Part shown: positions 26,060 to 35,061 of the stretch, in pieces | How positions within the stretch are numbered: the first letter of the stretch is position 1 | Layout: every line of letters starts with the position of its first letter | Assembly (NCBI GenBank): GCA_947168365.1 | Contig: CAMVLO010000011.1 | Coordinates: 16,279 to 80,278, forward strand | Source of the DNA: UBA3824 sp017541145 | GTDB taxonomy: Bacteria > Bacteroidota > Bacteroidia > Bacteroidales > UBA3824 | Length of the DNA: 64,000 nucleotides | Reading direction: 5' to 3' | The notes under the pieces: model-generated | Database searches by the model: none | Seen by the model: only the letters and a program-made list of their open reading frames with translations | What the model was told of the DNA's origin: nothing | Translations under genes and position numbers: made by a program

Positions 26060-26629
26060 TCAAACAAATGAATCATATAATTGAGGATCAGGAGATTTGC
26101 CGTGACCGCTCAATGCTACAAATTTTAATTCGTTTATATTGGAATTATATAATTTAAAACCTTCCAAGTCGTTATCTTTCTGTAAGTTGACTGAAAATAC
26201 AAAAGTTCCGTCATCCAAAATTTTCGGTTTGTGGTCGCCAATATAAAATTGTGCAAGTTCTATCCATTTTGATAACTTTTCGTCTAAAACAAAAAATCGT
26301 CCGCCAATACTGACATACAATTTATCTTGCTTAAAATCAAACAATTGCGGTATTTCGTATGAATAATAATCTTGCATCGAAATCGTAAATTCTTCATCCG
26401 GAATTTCATTGTGTTCGATATCAGTTACTTTCAAAATTGTTCTTTGATAAACCACATAAAGATCTGATTTATAAAGTTTAAGGTCACAAACAAAATCTTT
26501 AGGAAGTTTACCTAACATCTTGTCGTCGTAATATATTGCCGATTCTCCTTTGTCGGCATCGATAAATTTTGCGTACACAAGATGCTGATTTAGAGAGTTG
26601 TAACAATATCCTTTTTCGGAATTTATCAT
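26060..26629 (-). CDS. Hypothetical beta-rich protein
   Basis: This 189-aa cytoplasmic-looking protein has repeated short beta-strand patterns (SDLYVVYQRTILKV, DKLYVSIGGRFFVLDEK, GTFVFSVN), suggestive of propeller-like or WD-type blades, but no family is recognised. A perfect promoter lies 39 bases upstream. It probably heads the minus-strand operon that continues with the 25713 gene, TlpA-like, chagasin and yfcE; the gap to the next gene is only 59 bases. Confidence 0.6.
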   Translation of the reverse strand: MINSEKGYCYNSLNQHLVYAKFIDADKGESAIYYDDKMLGKLPKDFVCDLKLYKSDLYVVYQRTILKVTDIEHNEIPDEEFTISMQDYYSYEIPQLFDFKQDKLYVSIGGRFFVLDEKLSKWIELAQFYIGDHKPKILDDGTFVFSVNLQKDNDLEGFKLYNSNINELKFVALSGHGKSPDPQLYDSFV

Positions 26630-26667
26630 CTTTTTATTTTATAATTTTCGTATTATTTTTTACCTCT

Positions 26668-26699
26668 CAAAAATATGAAAATAGTTTAGTGTAACCAAA
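26668..26699 (-). promoter_or_regulatory. Bacteroidota promoter of the minus-strand operon
   Basis: On the minus strand, TTTG (26699-26696) and TATTTTTG (26675-26668) match both boxes exactly with a 20-base spacer; predicted start near 26661. Confidence 0.7.
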
Positions 26700-27011
26700 A
26701 TTTTAAGTTTTTTTATGCAGTTTATCTTTCTGAGTGAGCAAACTGAATACAATAAAATGTTAAAAAAAATAAAAACCGGCTCGATGTTTTTAATGTCCGA
26801 ACGGCTTTTGTTGAAAAAAGAAATTTTTACACATTTCGTAGATAAAATTTGAGTATTTATTAACGGAAAGATGATAAAAATACAGGTTTCGGAATTAAAA
26901 TCAAACGGAATTGCCTGATTTTCTTAGATTTTGCAAAGTTAATTTTTATGTTACGCAGATTACACGGATATTTGCATACAAAATTACAAACAATACTTAA
27001 TTTAACAAAAC
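26700..27011. other. Intergenic region between divergent genes
   Basis: AT-rich, no gene seen. A weak interrupted hairpin (CCGG...CCG...CGG) lies at 26775-26815. GATTACACGGATATTTG near 26956 resembles the CACGGAT-type repeats elsewhere in the window. Confidence 0.35.
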
Positions 27012-27419
27012 ATGAAAAATTATTTATTTTTACTATTTGTAATCCTTTTTGGATTTTCATTTTCTGCAAATGCTCAGTCAAACAAGGGCAACCGTCCGGA
27101 AAAACCAACTCCGGCTCAAATGACAGAAAAATTGGCTCAAGAATTGAATCTTACTGACGATCAAAAGGCTAAAGTGTTGGCTCTCAACGAGGAATACGCT
27201 GATTACATCGGCGGACCAAAGCACGGTTTCAAACCTCCGAAGGATGGCGAAAAACCTGACGGCGGACAGAAACCTCCAGAGTTGACCGACGAACAAAAAG
27301 CTGAATTAGAAGCCAAAAAAGCTAAACGTGATGAGTATGAAACAAAATTGAAAGCAATTTTGACTGACGAACAAATTACGACAATGGAGGCTAACAGGAA
27401 AAAAGGACCTAAAAAATAA
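27012..27419 (+). CDS. Small secreted LTxxQ/DUF4890-like protein
   Basis: This 135-aa protein has a signal peptide (MKNYLFLLFVILFGFSFSANAQ). After it come two helical motifs, LNLTDDQKAKVLALNEEY and LKAILTDEQITTMEANR, separated by a Pro/Gly/Lys-rich linker (PPKDGEKPDGGQKPPELTDE). The repeated LTxxQ pattern is that of Spy-like and DUF4890 periplasmic proteins, small chaperones or stress proteins. It is related in pattern to the 4216 gene but lacks its His-rich tail. A strong terminator follows. Confidence 0.72.
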   Translation: MKNYLFLLFVILFGFSFSANAQSNKGNRPEKPTPAQMTEKLAQELNLTDDQKAKVLALNEEYADYIGGPKHGFKPPKDGEKPDGGQKPPELTDEQKAELEAKKAKRDEYETKLKAILTDEQITTMEANRKKGPKK

Positions 27420-27447
27420 GTTTTAGAAAAGCGTAATGAAAGGTTTT

Positions 27448-27495
27448 AATGGTTGTCAAGATTTTTTTTTTAAGTCTTTGACAACCATTTTTATT
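27448..27495. terminator. Strong terminator, usable from both strands
   Basis: ATGGTTGTCAA pairs with TTGACAACCAT, with A and T runs outside. It ends the LTxxQ-like gene and overlaps the last codons of the convergent trmO gene. Confidence 0.9.
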
Positions 27496-28183
27496 TTAAC
27501 AGTTTTATTTCCAATACTTTCACCACATTGTTTTCAACAAAAAATTCAATATGCATTCCGGAATATTCAAAAGCATATTTTTCGGTACCGTTTTTCTTGT
27601 AAGCCGGTCGCGGGTCTTGCAGAAGTATCTCTTTCAATGCCAATAACTTTCTATCATTTTCACGTAAAGGCAAGTTGCAACAAAATTCCACAAAATCCAA
27701 TTGTTCGGGCTTGGTGAACAGCGTAGTTGTTGCTTCGGTTATGCAATCGGTGTAACTTATATATGGCTTGATGTCATAAATAGGCGTACCGTCGAGCAAA
27801 TCCGCACCCGAAACATAAATAACCGGACCCAATTTTGGATCTTCTTTTATTGTAACTATTTTCACGGCAGACATAGCTAACGAATTGGGTCTCTGCGGTG
27901 AACGTGTAGCAAAAACTCCCATTTTTTTGTTTCCACCCAAACGCGGCGGTCGTACTAATGCGGTATATTTTTTGTCAGTAAATTCAGAAAACTCCCATAT
28001 TAGCCAAATGTGCGAAACGGTTTCGATTCCGCGTATGAAATCCGGATTTCTGAACTCAGGTTCAAAAATTATACGCGCCAAAAGATGTTTCGCAAGATTT
28101 GGCTGTCGAGGTATCCCGAATTTTTGCGGGAACTCGCTGGAGATGTGTGCTATAGGCGTAATTGTTAAACTCATAGTAACCAC
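27491..28183 (-). CDS. trmO: tRNA (N6-threonylcarbamoyladenosine37-N6)-methyltransferase
   Basis: This 230-aa TrmO/TsaA (YaeB-like) enzyme adds a methyl group from SAM to t6A37 of tRNA-Thr. The family signatures are the N-terminal ITPIAHISSEF with FGIPRQPN, VSHIWLIWEFSEF, the loop RPPRLGG, FATRSPQRPNSLAMSAVKI and SGADLLDGTPIYDIKPYI. The C-terminal domain ends with DPRPAYK, conserved in the family. ATG at 28183 or 28174 could be the start; the latter (MSLTITPIAH) matches the usual length better. It is divergent from the giant helicase gene. Confidence 0.93.
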   Translation of the reverse strand: MVTMSLTITPIAHISSEFPQKFGIPRQPNLAKHLLARIIFEPEFRNPDFIRGIETVSHIWLIWEFSEFTDKKYTALVRPPRLGGNKKMGVFATRSPQRPNSLAMSAVKIVTIKEDPKLGPVIYVSGADLLDGTPIYDIKPYISYTDCITEATTTLFTKPEQLDFVEFCCNLPLRENDRKLLALKEILLQDPRPAYKKNGTEKYAFEYSGMHIEFFVENNVVKVLEIKLLK

Positions 28184-28284
28184 AAAATTAAAAAAAATTA
28201 TTAAAAAATTTTTCAGTAAGGTAATATTATTGTAAATTTAATACCTAAAAAATAACTAAAAAATTAGTGACAAATATAACAAAT

Positions 28285-31200
28285 ATGGAAGAAGGAAACA
28301 ACATATTAGAAATTGATTTTCAATATTTTCCGATAGTTGGGTTGCCGATGTGCATCAACAACTACAATATCACAAAATCTCTCGGTATCGAGAACAAATC
28401 CGTAGAAAATCTCGAAAATCTGACTTTAGAGCTGGTTCCTGCCGAGGATTTTGCTCAAAAATTTACGACATCAATCTCGAAAATTAATGCAGGTGAAAGT
28501 ACAGAAATTTTAATTAAACTTGACACAATTCAATCATATATTTTAGGTCTGAGTGAAATTCGTGAAACATATATTAATCTAAATATTATTTGCAACGAGC
28601 AAATTTTAATTAGCAAACAATTTCCTATCAAAATAGTTCCGGTTGATTTTTGGACTGATAATTATTTGCCGGAATTAACAGCGTCGTTTGTGATGCCCGA
28701 TTTACATGACGTAAAAAAAATTGTAGAACGTGCCTCACAAATTCTGAAAGAATATTCCGGTGACGGAACTTTGGACGGATATCTTTCTCGAAATGTTAAC
28801 CGCGTAAGACAAATGGCAAGTGCAATTTTTGAGGCTTTACGCGAACAAGATATTGTGTTCCGACCGAATCCTGAAATCGCAGAATCGCTTAAAGGTCAAC
28901 GCATAAGGTTTGCCGACGAAATTCTTACTTGTAAAAACGGAACAGGAGTAGAGACCGCGTTGCTTTTTGCATCGTGCTTGGAATGTGCTCATCTTTATCC
29001 GATTGTAATTTTGATAAAAGGTCACGCTTTTGTAGGTTTGCACCTTTTGCCTGAAACTTTCCAAGATTCTGTTTGCGACGATATGACTGTGCTTACAAAA
29101 CGTCTGCAAACCGGCAACAAAACAATCGAAGTTATTGAATCAACGATGATTGACAGCGGTAAAAATATTGATTTTGAAACTGCTTGCCGATTTGGTGCGC
29201 AAAGTCTTACAACGGAAAAGAATTTTGAATATTTTGTTGCTGTTACACGTTGTAGAAGTTTCAATATCAAACCGTTACCGAAAATTTTGCGACTAAAGGA
29301 CGGCAGTTTTGCAATTCAAGGCGATGTACTGCAAAATTCACAACTCAGTAAGCCGGAAGATATTTCGATTTATGACATCCCGTCTGTACTTCAGGACAAC
29401 AAACCTTTAACAAAGCAAAATATTTGGGAACGCAAATTACTTGATTTGAGTCTTCGTAACTCGCTGTTGAACATGAGATTCAACAAGAAAAATCTTTTGT
29501 TGATTTCTGCCGGAATCAATAAGATTGAAGATTATCTGAGCGGGGGAGAAGAGTTTAGAATTTTTCCGCGCCCAAGTGAAATCAAAATTGACGACGAGAA
29601 TATCGCAAATGCCAATATCACAGTGGTTCCGGGCTCTGATTTGGAAAAATTTATTCTCCGAGATGTTGACAACAAAAAACTCCATTCGGTATACAGCGAA
29701 AGCGAAAATATTGATGCTCTGAAAGCGTTGTACAGAACGAGTAAATCATCGTTGGAAGAAAACGGTGCTAACACTTTGTACATGGCAATCGGACTTTTGA
29801 AATGGTTTGAAACACCTAAGAGCGAAACTCCGAGATTTGCACCGATTTTACTTTTACCGATTGATATTATAAAACGCAACAGTTCAAGTGGTTATGTAAT
29901 TCGCTGTCGTGACGAGGAAGTAATAGCAAATGTTACACTTGCCGAGATGTTACGACAAAATTACGAAGTTTCGTTGGGATTGCCCGACCCGCTGCCAACC
30001 GATGAAAGTGGCGTGGACGTACCGTTGATACTTGACATGGTGCGAAAATCAATTGCTCACATGAGTCACTGGGCAGTTGAAGAAAAAGTTGTAATCGGAA
30101 ACTTCTGTTTCAACAAGTTTGTGATGTGGAATGATATTCATTCTCACGCCGAGATACTTACCAACAACAAGATTGTCAGCAGTTTAATAAGCGGTAAGTT
30201 AACTTTTTCACAAAATGAAAATTCAAAAACCGCCGGCGAAATGGACAAGGAGTACACGCCTTCGCAGATGCTTTTGCCCGTAAGTGCGGACAGCTCGCAA
30301 CTTGAAGCGGTGGAAGAGGCTGTTACTGACAACAGTTTTATTATGTTTGGACCTCCGGGTACAGGTAAGTCGCAGACAATCACCAACATAATTGCAAATG
30401 CTCTTTACCGAGGCAAACGCGTTTTGTTTGTAGCGCAAAAGGCTGCTGCTCTGGAAGTTGTAAGAACCAGACTTGATAAATTGGGTTTGTCACCGTTTTG
30501 CTTGGACGTTTTCTCTAACAAAACTAATAAAAGTGTTGTAATAGAGCAACTTAAAAATTGTGTAGAAGTCACAAGATACAAAGAACCGAAAGATTTTGCC
30601 TCTGATGCTCAGAAACTGATGTCACTTCGTAACGAACTGAACGGAATGCAGGAAAGTACTCACAAACCTTTGCCGTGCGGAATTTCGCTTTATGAAGCTA
30701 TAAATCAGTATATTGCAATAGGAGAGGAGGTTGAATCAAATATTGAAATTCCACTTGAACTTGTAGGCACAATCAACAAAGAAACCAAGGATATTTGGTT
30801 TGAAATTGCAAACGAATGTTCCGTAATAAGTCAAGCATGCGGCAATCCGGCTGATAATAAACTTAATTCGCTGAATTTCAAAGAATTTGATGCGGATTTA
30901 AAGAAAAATCTTACAGAAATTACTTCCGGATATATCAAAGATTTGTCTGACTTGAAAACCGGTCTTGAAGATTGTAATCAATGGTTGAAAGTAACAAATC
31001 ATGAAAATATTGAAAATCTTGATAACTTTGAAAATCTGATACTTGAGATTGCTCAGCTGAAAATGATGAACGAAAAAGCAGCAATTTTCAGCGACAAAGA
31101 CGGCAAACAAGATCAATATTTTGCTGCGATGGAACACGGAAAATATGCAGCAATTAAGCACGGAACTTTAACGGGGCGTTACAAGGAAAGTGTTTTCAAC

Positions 31201-34107
31201 AAAAATTGGGCAGAGGAACTTGATATTTGGAAAAAATCCGAAAATCAATTCTTTATCTCAAAATGGTTTACGAGAAGGAAAATTAAAAAAGCCTTAAAAC
31301 AATATGTATCAGGCAGTAACGAGATAAATCCGGACAGCGATCTTCAGGATTTAACTGTTTATTACGAGGAGATCTACAAGGCTCTCAGCATTCCGGAATT
31401 GAATGAAATTTATGAAGGAATTCCGTGCGTAACTTTGGAAAATTGGCACGACCGCGAAGATTTGCTCAAAGAGGTCTTGAAGATTGATGAAATGATTAAA
31501 CAGCTGTCAGCCAATCCGTTTGAGTACATGAATGTTAAGAAAAATTTCAGTACATTGTTTAGTCAAGGCTTCAAGATGTATCAAGATTTTTATGCAAAAT
31601 CATTCATCGAGACAGCCAAACTTATCAATCGTGACAAGGCAAACAAGCAAAATTTGCTGAACATCGGCGGAGTGGATATTCATGCTATTGATAATAAGTG
31701 TGAATCAGAATCAATTATCGAAAAGCGCAAATCTCTTGTGAAAACGATAAACGAAAATCTCGACGGCTTGAAAGAATGGTTTATCTATTTGACAGCCAAG
31801 CGAAAAGCGGCATCGTATTCAATGAGTTTTGCAACTGAATTTTTCGATAAAACCGACATCGAACCTTCTAAATGGGTTTCAACATTCAAGAAAAGTTTTT
31901 ACAAAGCCGTTGCCGAATATATCTTTTCGGTGGACGACAATGCGAAACTTTTTAAGGGTGAGATTTTTGATGACAAAGTTAAACGTTACCGTGAACTTAA
32001 CAACAAGTATACGGAACTTGCGAAAGCGGAATTGTACGCTGTTATGGCATCACGCGCTCCGAATTTCTCAAGCGAGGCTTCTAAAAATTCAGAACCGGGA
32101 ATTTTGCAGAAAAATATCCGCAGCAACGGTCGTGGAACTTCTATCAGAAAAATTTTTGACCAAATTCCGAACCTTTTGCCAAGACTTTGTCCGTGTATGT
32201 TGATGAGTCCGATGTCTGTGGCTCAGTATCTTTCACTGACTGACAAGCCTCAGTTTGACATCACAATTTTCGACGAGGCATCGCAAATGCCGACTTCGGA
32301 CGCTGTGGGTTCTATTGCCCGAAGCAAAAATGTAATTATCACTGGCGACCCGAAACAAATGCCGCCTACAAGTTTCTTCTCGTCGGTAACTACTGACGAA
32401 GATAATATTGAAATTGAAGATTTAGAAAGTATACTTGACGATGCTTTGGCTCTTAATTTCAAATCAAAAAATCTGTTGTGGCATTACCGCAGTAAACACG
32501 AAAGTTTGATAACATTCAGTAACAATGAATATTATGACAATTCGTTGTTGACATTTCCGTCGCCTGACAATAGAATTAGCAAAGTAACATTCCACAAAAT
32601 TGACGGATATTACGACAAAGGAAAATCACGACGAAATCCCGCTGAGGCAAAGGCGGTTGTGGCTGAAATTGAAAAACTTTTGAGCGATCCCGAAATGAGT
32701 AAACACAGTATCGGCGTTGTAACTTTCAATTTGGTTCAGCAACAGTTAATTGACGATTTGTTGACAGATTTGTTTACCAAACGTCCTGAACTTGAAACAA
32801 TTGCAACAAACAGCAGCGAACCTCTGTTTGTAAAAAATCTTGAAAATGTTCAGGGTGATGAGCGTGATATTATCTTGTTTTCAGTAGGTTACGGTCCGGA
32901 TATCAACGGCAAAGTCAGCATGAATTTCGGTCCGCTGAATCAAAAGGGCGGAGAACGCAGACTCAATGTTGCAGTTTCGAGAGCGCGTTACGAAATGAAG
33001 ATTTTCTCAACGCTTACTTCAGAAATGATTGATACAAATCGCAGTTCCGCAAAAGGTGTGGAGGGCTTGAAAAAATTCTTGGCGTTTGCTCAAAACGGAA
33101 CTTCGCATATCAGAACTCTTAACAATATTTCGGAAAACGAAATCGCAAAAGATATTGCAAAAGAGTTGAAAGCTGCGGGCTATGAATCTGATATTCATGT
33201 TGGTAGCTCAGGTTTCAAAATCGATGTTGCAGTCTGTGACCCGAAAGACAAAAAACGTTATGTACTTGCAATTCTGATAGATACAAACGATGAATCAAGA
33301 ATCAAAACCGCAAGAGACCGCGAAATTATTCAACCGTCGGTTCTTAATGCGTTGGGTTGGAATGTGATGAAAGTTTGGTCAATAGATTGGCACAACGACA
33401 AAAAGTCAGTTGTAAGTAAAATCGAAAAAGCGATTCAGAATGCTGGCACTCCGGGGCAACAATCCGATGTCAAACCCAAAATAGAAATAAAAATGGAAGT
33501 TGCGGATATCGAATCAGAACAAAATCGTGCAAACAGCATTTATTCTAATCCCGATATCGTGAAGAAAGAAAACTATGTATCAATGGTTTGCATGCCGATT
33601 CCGGATCAGGAACTCAACACCGGCGTTTTCAATCACAACCTTTTGAAAGACCGTTTGGAAAAGATTATTGAACAAGAAGCTCCGATTTTCAACACGATGC
33701 TTTACAAAAAGGTGATTGAACTTTGGAAAATGCCGAGAATCACGCCAACGGTTGCTGAAGAGGTTGACAATATGATTAACAAACTGGGCGTAAAAAAAGT
33801 AAAAGAAAATGAAAGGTTTGTGATTTGGAAATCAAATCAAAATCCGGAAAAATATCAGGTTTTCAGGTCTGACGAAAAACGAGATTCGTCAGAAATTCCG
33901 CTTGTGGAATACGAAAATGCAGTAAAATATGTTTTGCAAACGGAAATGGCTTTGCCGCTGGAGGACTTGAAGAAAAACGCATCTAAACAACTTGGTTTCG
34001 GCAGAATGGGAACTCAGGTGATGAATTATATTGATTTGGCTATCAACAATTTGACTGAAAAAGGTAAAATTGAAGAGCGAGACGGGAAATATTTGCTGAT
34101 AAGTTAA
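28285..34107 (+). CDS. Giant DUF4011-helicase-endonuclease-DUF3320 protein (Hhe-like)
   Basis: This cytoplasmic protein has about 1,940 residues. The N-terminus (to about 400) is DUF4011-like: YFPIVGLPMCINNYN, then GTGVETALLFASCLECAHLYP. KQNIWERKLLDLSLRNSLLNM opens the helicase-linked part. Superfamily 1 helicase motifs are present: Walker A FGPPGTGKSQT (Lys695), motif II IFDEASQMP (D1330, E1331), GDPKQMPP, LLWHYRSKHE, NVQGDERD and LNVAVSRAR. At about 1640-1740 is a Vsr/MTES_1575-like nuclease (FKIDVAV, ARDREIIQP, LGWNVMKVWSIDW). The end fits DUF3320. The ATG at 28285 is preferred; GTG at 28267 is possible. This architecture matches the single-gene Hhe antiphage system. It is flanked by housekeeping genes. 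Confidence 0.85.
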   Translation: MEEGNNILEIDFQYFPIVGLPMCINNYNITKSLGIENKSVENLENLTLELVPAEDFAQKFTTSISKINAGESTEILIKLDTIQSYILGLSEIRETYINLNIICNEQILISKQFPIKIVPVDFWTDNYLPELTASFVMPDLHDVKKIVERASQILKEYSGDGTLDGYLSRNVNRVRQMASAIFEALREQDIVFRPNPEIAESLKGQRIRFADEILTCKNGTGVETALLFASCLECAHLYPIVILIKGHAFVGLHLLPETFQDSVCDDMTVLTKRLQTGNKTIEVIESTMIDSGKNIDFETACRFGAQSLTTEKNFEYFVAVTRCRSFNIKPLPKILRLKDGSFAIQGDVLQNSQLSKPEDISIYDIPSVLQDNKPLTKQNIWERKLLDLSLRNSLLNMRFNKKNLLLISAGINKIEDYLSGGEEFRIFPRPSEIKIDDENIANANITVVPGSDLEKFILRDVDNKKLHSVYSESENIDALKALYRTSKSSLEENGANTLYMAIGLLKWFETPKSETPRFAPILLLPIDIIKRNSSSGYVIRCRDEEVIANVTLAEMLRQNYEVSLGLPDPLPTDESGVDVPLILDMVRKSIAHMSHWAVEEKVVIGNFCFNKFVMWNDIHSHAEILTNNKIVSSLISGKLTFSQNENSKTAGEMDKEYTPSQMLLPVSADSSQLEAVEEAVTDNSFIMFGPPGTGKSQTITNIIANALYRGKRVLFVAQKAAALEVVRTRLDKLGLSPFCLDVFSNKTNKSVVIEQLKNCVEVTRYKEPKDFASDAQKLMSLRNELNGMQESTHKPLPCGISLYEAINQYIAIGEEVESNIEIPLELVGTINKETKDIWFEIANECSVISQACGNPADNKLNSLNFKEFDADLKKNLTEITSGYIKDLSDLKTGLEDCNQWLKVTNHENIENLDNFENLILEIAQLKMMNEKAAIFSDKDGKQDQYFAAMEHGKYAAIKHGTLTGRYKESVFNKNWAEELDIWKKSENQFFISKWFTRRKIKKALKQYVSGSNEINPDSDLQDLTVYYEEIYKALSIPELNEIYEGIPCVTLENWHDREDLLKEVLKIDEMIKQLSANPFEYMNVKKNFSTLFSQGFKMYQDFYAKSFIETAKLINRDKANKQNLLNIGGVDIHAIDNKCESESIIEKRKSLVKTINENLDGLKEWFIYLTAKRKAASYSMSFATEFFDKTDIEPSKWVSTFKKSFYKAVAEYIFSVDDNAKLFKGEIFDDKVKRYRELNNKYTELAKAELYAVMASRAPNFSSEASKNSEPGILQKNIRSNGRGTSIRKIFDQIPNLLPRLCPCMLMSPMSVAQYLSLTDKPQFDITIFDEASQMPTSDAVGSIARSKNVIITGDPKQMPPTSFFSSVTTDEDNIEIEDLESILDDALALNFKSKNLLWHYRSKHESLITFSNNEYYDNSLLTFPSPDNRISKVTFHKIDGYYDKGKSRRNPAEAKAVVAEIEKLLSDPEMSKHSIGVVTFNLVQQQLIDDLLTDLFTKRPELETIATNSSEPLFVKNLENVQGDERDIILFSVGYGPDINGKVSMNFGPLNQKGGERRLNVAVSRARYEMKIFSTLTSEMIDTNRSSAKGVEGLKKFLAFAQNGTSHIRTLNNISENEIAKDIAKELKAAGYESDIHVGSSGFKIDVAVCDPKDKKRYVLAILIDTNDESRIKTARDREIIQPSVLNALGWNVMKVWSIDWHNDKKSVVSKIEKAIQNAGTPGQQSDVKPKIEIKMEVADIESEQNRANSIYSNPDIVKKENYVSMVCMPIPDQELNTGVFNHNLLKDRLEKIIEQEAPIFNTMLYKKVIELWKMPRITPTVAEEVDNMINKLGVKKVKENERFVIWKSNQNPEKYQVFRSDEKRDSSEIPLVEYENAVKYVLQTEMALPLEDLKKNASKQLGFGRMGTQVMNYIDLAINNLTEKGKIEERDGKYLLIS

Positions 34108-34109
34108 AC

Positions 34110-34178
34110 AAAAATCAGTTTTGGGGTTGACACTGCATAAAAAACAGTAATCCCCGAAACTGATTTTTTATTTTTTAG
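34110..34178. terminator. Bidirectional terminator after helicase gene
   Basis: AAAATCAGTTT-GGGG pairs with CCCC-AAACTGATTTT across a 26-base loop and is followed by T-runs; it also overlaps the end of the convergent 34175 gene. Confidence 0.9.
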
Positions 34179-34423
34179 TCAGCATCCTCAAAATCATCTA
34201 CGAGGTCATCAAATTCACGATTATAAACTTCTTCTGCTTGAGACAGCAAGTTTTCAATCTCAGAATCAGAATCCGGTTTCGGGTCCAACCAATGGAGCTT
34301 TTGTTTTTTGTTGAAATCTTCGGAATCGAACTCAACAATAAATTTAGGTTCCTGAGTATGAACAACATAAAACAAATCAGGAGATTCGATTCTGTTGTCT
34401 GCTAATAAAAATTTTGGCAACAT
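34175..34423 (-). CDS. Small acidic hypothetical protein
   Basis: This 82-aa protein has no known function. MLPKFLLADN at the start, VVHTQEPKFIVEF in the middle and a strongly acidic C-terminus (EFDDLVDDFEDAD) give it a look I associate with conserved small Bacteroidales proteins. It is convergent with the giant helicase gene, sharing its terminator, and divergent from fur. Confidence 0.6.
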   Translation of the reverse strand: MLPKFLLADNRIESPDLFYVVHTQEPKFIVEFDSEDFNKKQKLHWLDPKPDSDSEIENLLSQAEEVYNREFDDLVDDFEDAD

Positions 34424-34534
34424 TTTTTTATTAAAATAAGTTATAAAAAATTGATATTTGATGCAAAGAACAAGATTTTTTCTGTAAAATACAAATTTGA
34501 AAGAAAAAAAATTCTTATTTAAAATAAAAATGAT

Positions 34535-34542
34535 TAAATTTG
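34535..34542 (+). promoter_or_regulatory. Candidate -7 box of fur-purA
   Basis: TAAATTTG matches TAnnTTTG exactly, about 23 bases before the fur ATG; the -33 element is weak. Confidence 0.5.
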
Positions 34543-34564
34543 AGAATTGAAAAATACAAACAAG

Positions 34565-35020
34565 ATGGATAAAGATTTAGAAAAACTAACACCTCACGAC
34601 ATACTCATTAAGTATCTATCAGAAAATAAGTTACGCAAGACACCGGAACGATTTATGATACTTGATGAAGTATACAAAACAGAAGGACATTTTGACATCG
34701 AATGGCTTTATCAACGTCTGAAATCGTTAAATTATAACGTAAGCAAGGCAACCATCTATAATACAATGGAAGTGTTGACAGCGTGCAGACTTGTAATCCG
34801 TCATGATTTTGATACAGCACGAGCTACTTACGAAAAAAATACCGGCGAAGGTCATAATCACCTTATTTGTTTGATGTGCGGCAAAGTTACTGAATTTAAA
34901 GACGTTGACTTGGGCGAATTGGATGATATTGCGGCGGCAGAAAGCGGCTACGAAATATTTTCACACAGAATTTATATTTACGGATTGTGTCCGAAATGCG
35001 CAACCAAAAAGATTCGCTAA
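34565..35020 (+). CDS. Fur-family transcriptional regulator
   Basis: This 151-aa metal-dependent repressor has an N-terminal winged helix (LRKTPERFMILDEVYKTEGHFDIEWL; recognition helix around NVSKATIYNTMEVL). The C-terminal dimer domain has GHNHLICLMCGKVTEF, including the His cluster and first CxxC, and YGLCPKCATKK with the second CxxC for structural zinc. The subgroup (Fur, PerR or Zur) cannot be fixed. The ATG at 34565 is chosen because the in-frame TTG at 34547 lies at the predicted transcription start. purA follows after 41 bases, so they are probably cotranscribed, an arrangement also known in other Bacteroidota. Confidence 0.92.
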   Translation: MDKDLEKLTPHDILIKYLSENKLRKTPERFMILDEVYKTEGHFDIEWLYQRLKSLNYNVSKATIYNTMEVLTACRLVIRHDFDTARATYEKNTGEGHNHLICLMCGKVTEFKDVDLGELDDIAAAESGYEIFSHRIYIYGLCPKCATKKIR

Positions 35021-35061
35021 AGTAACTCCAACTGCGAAATTTTTAAACTTAACATACAAAA

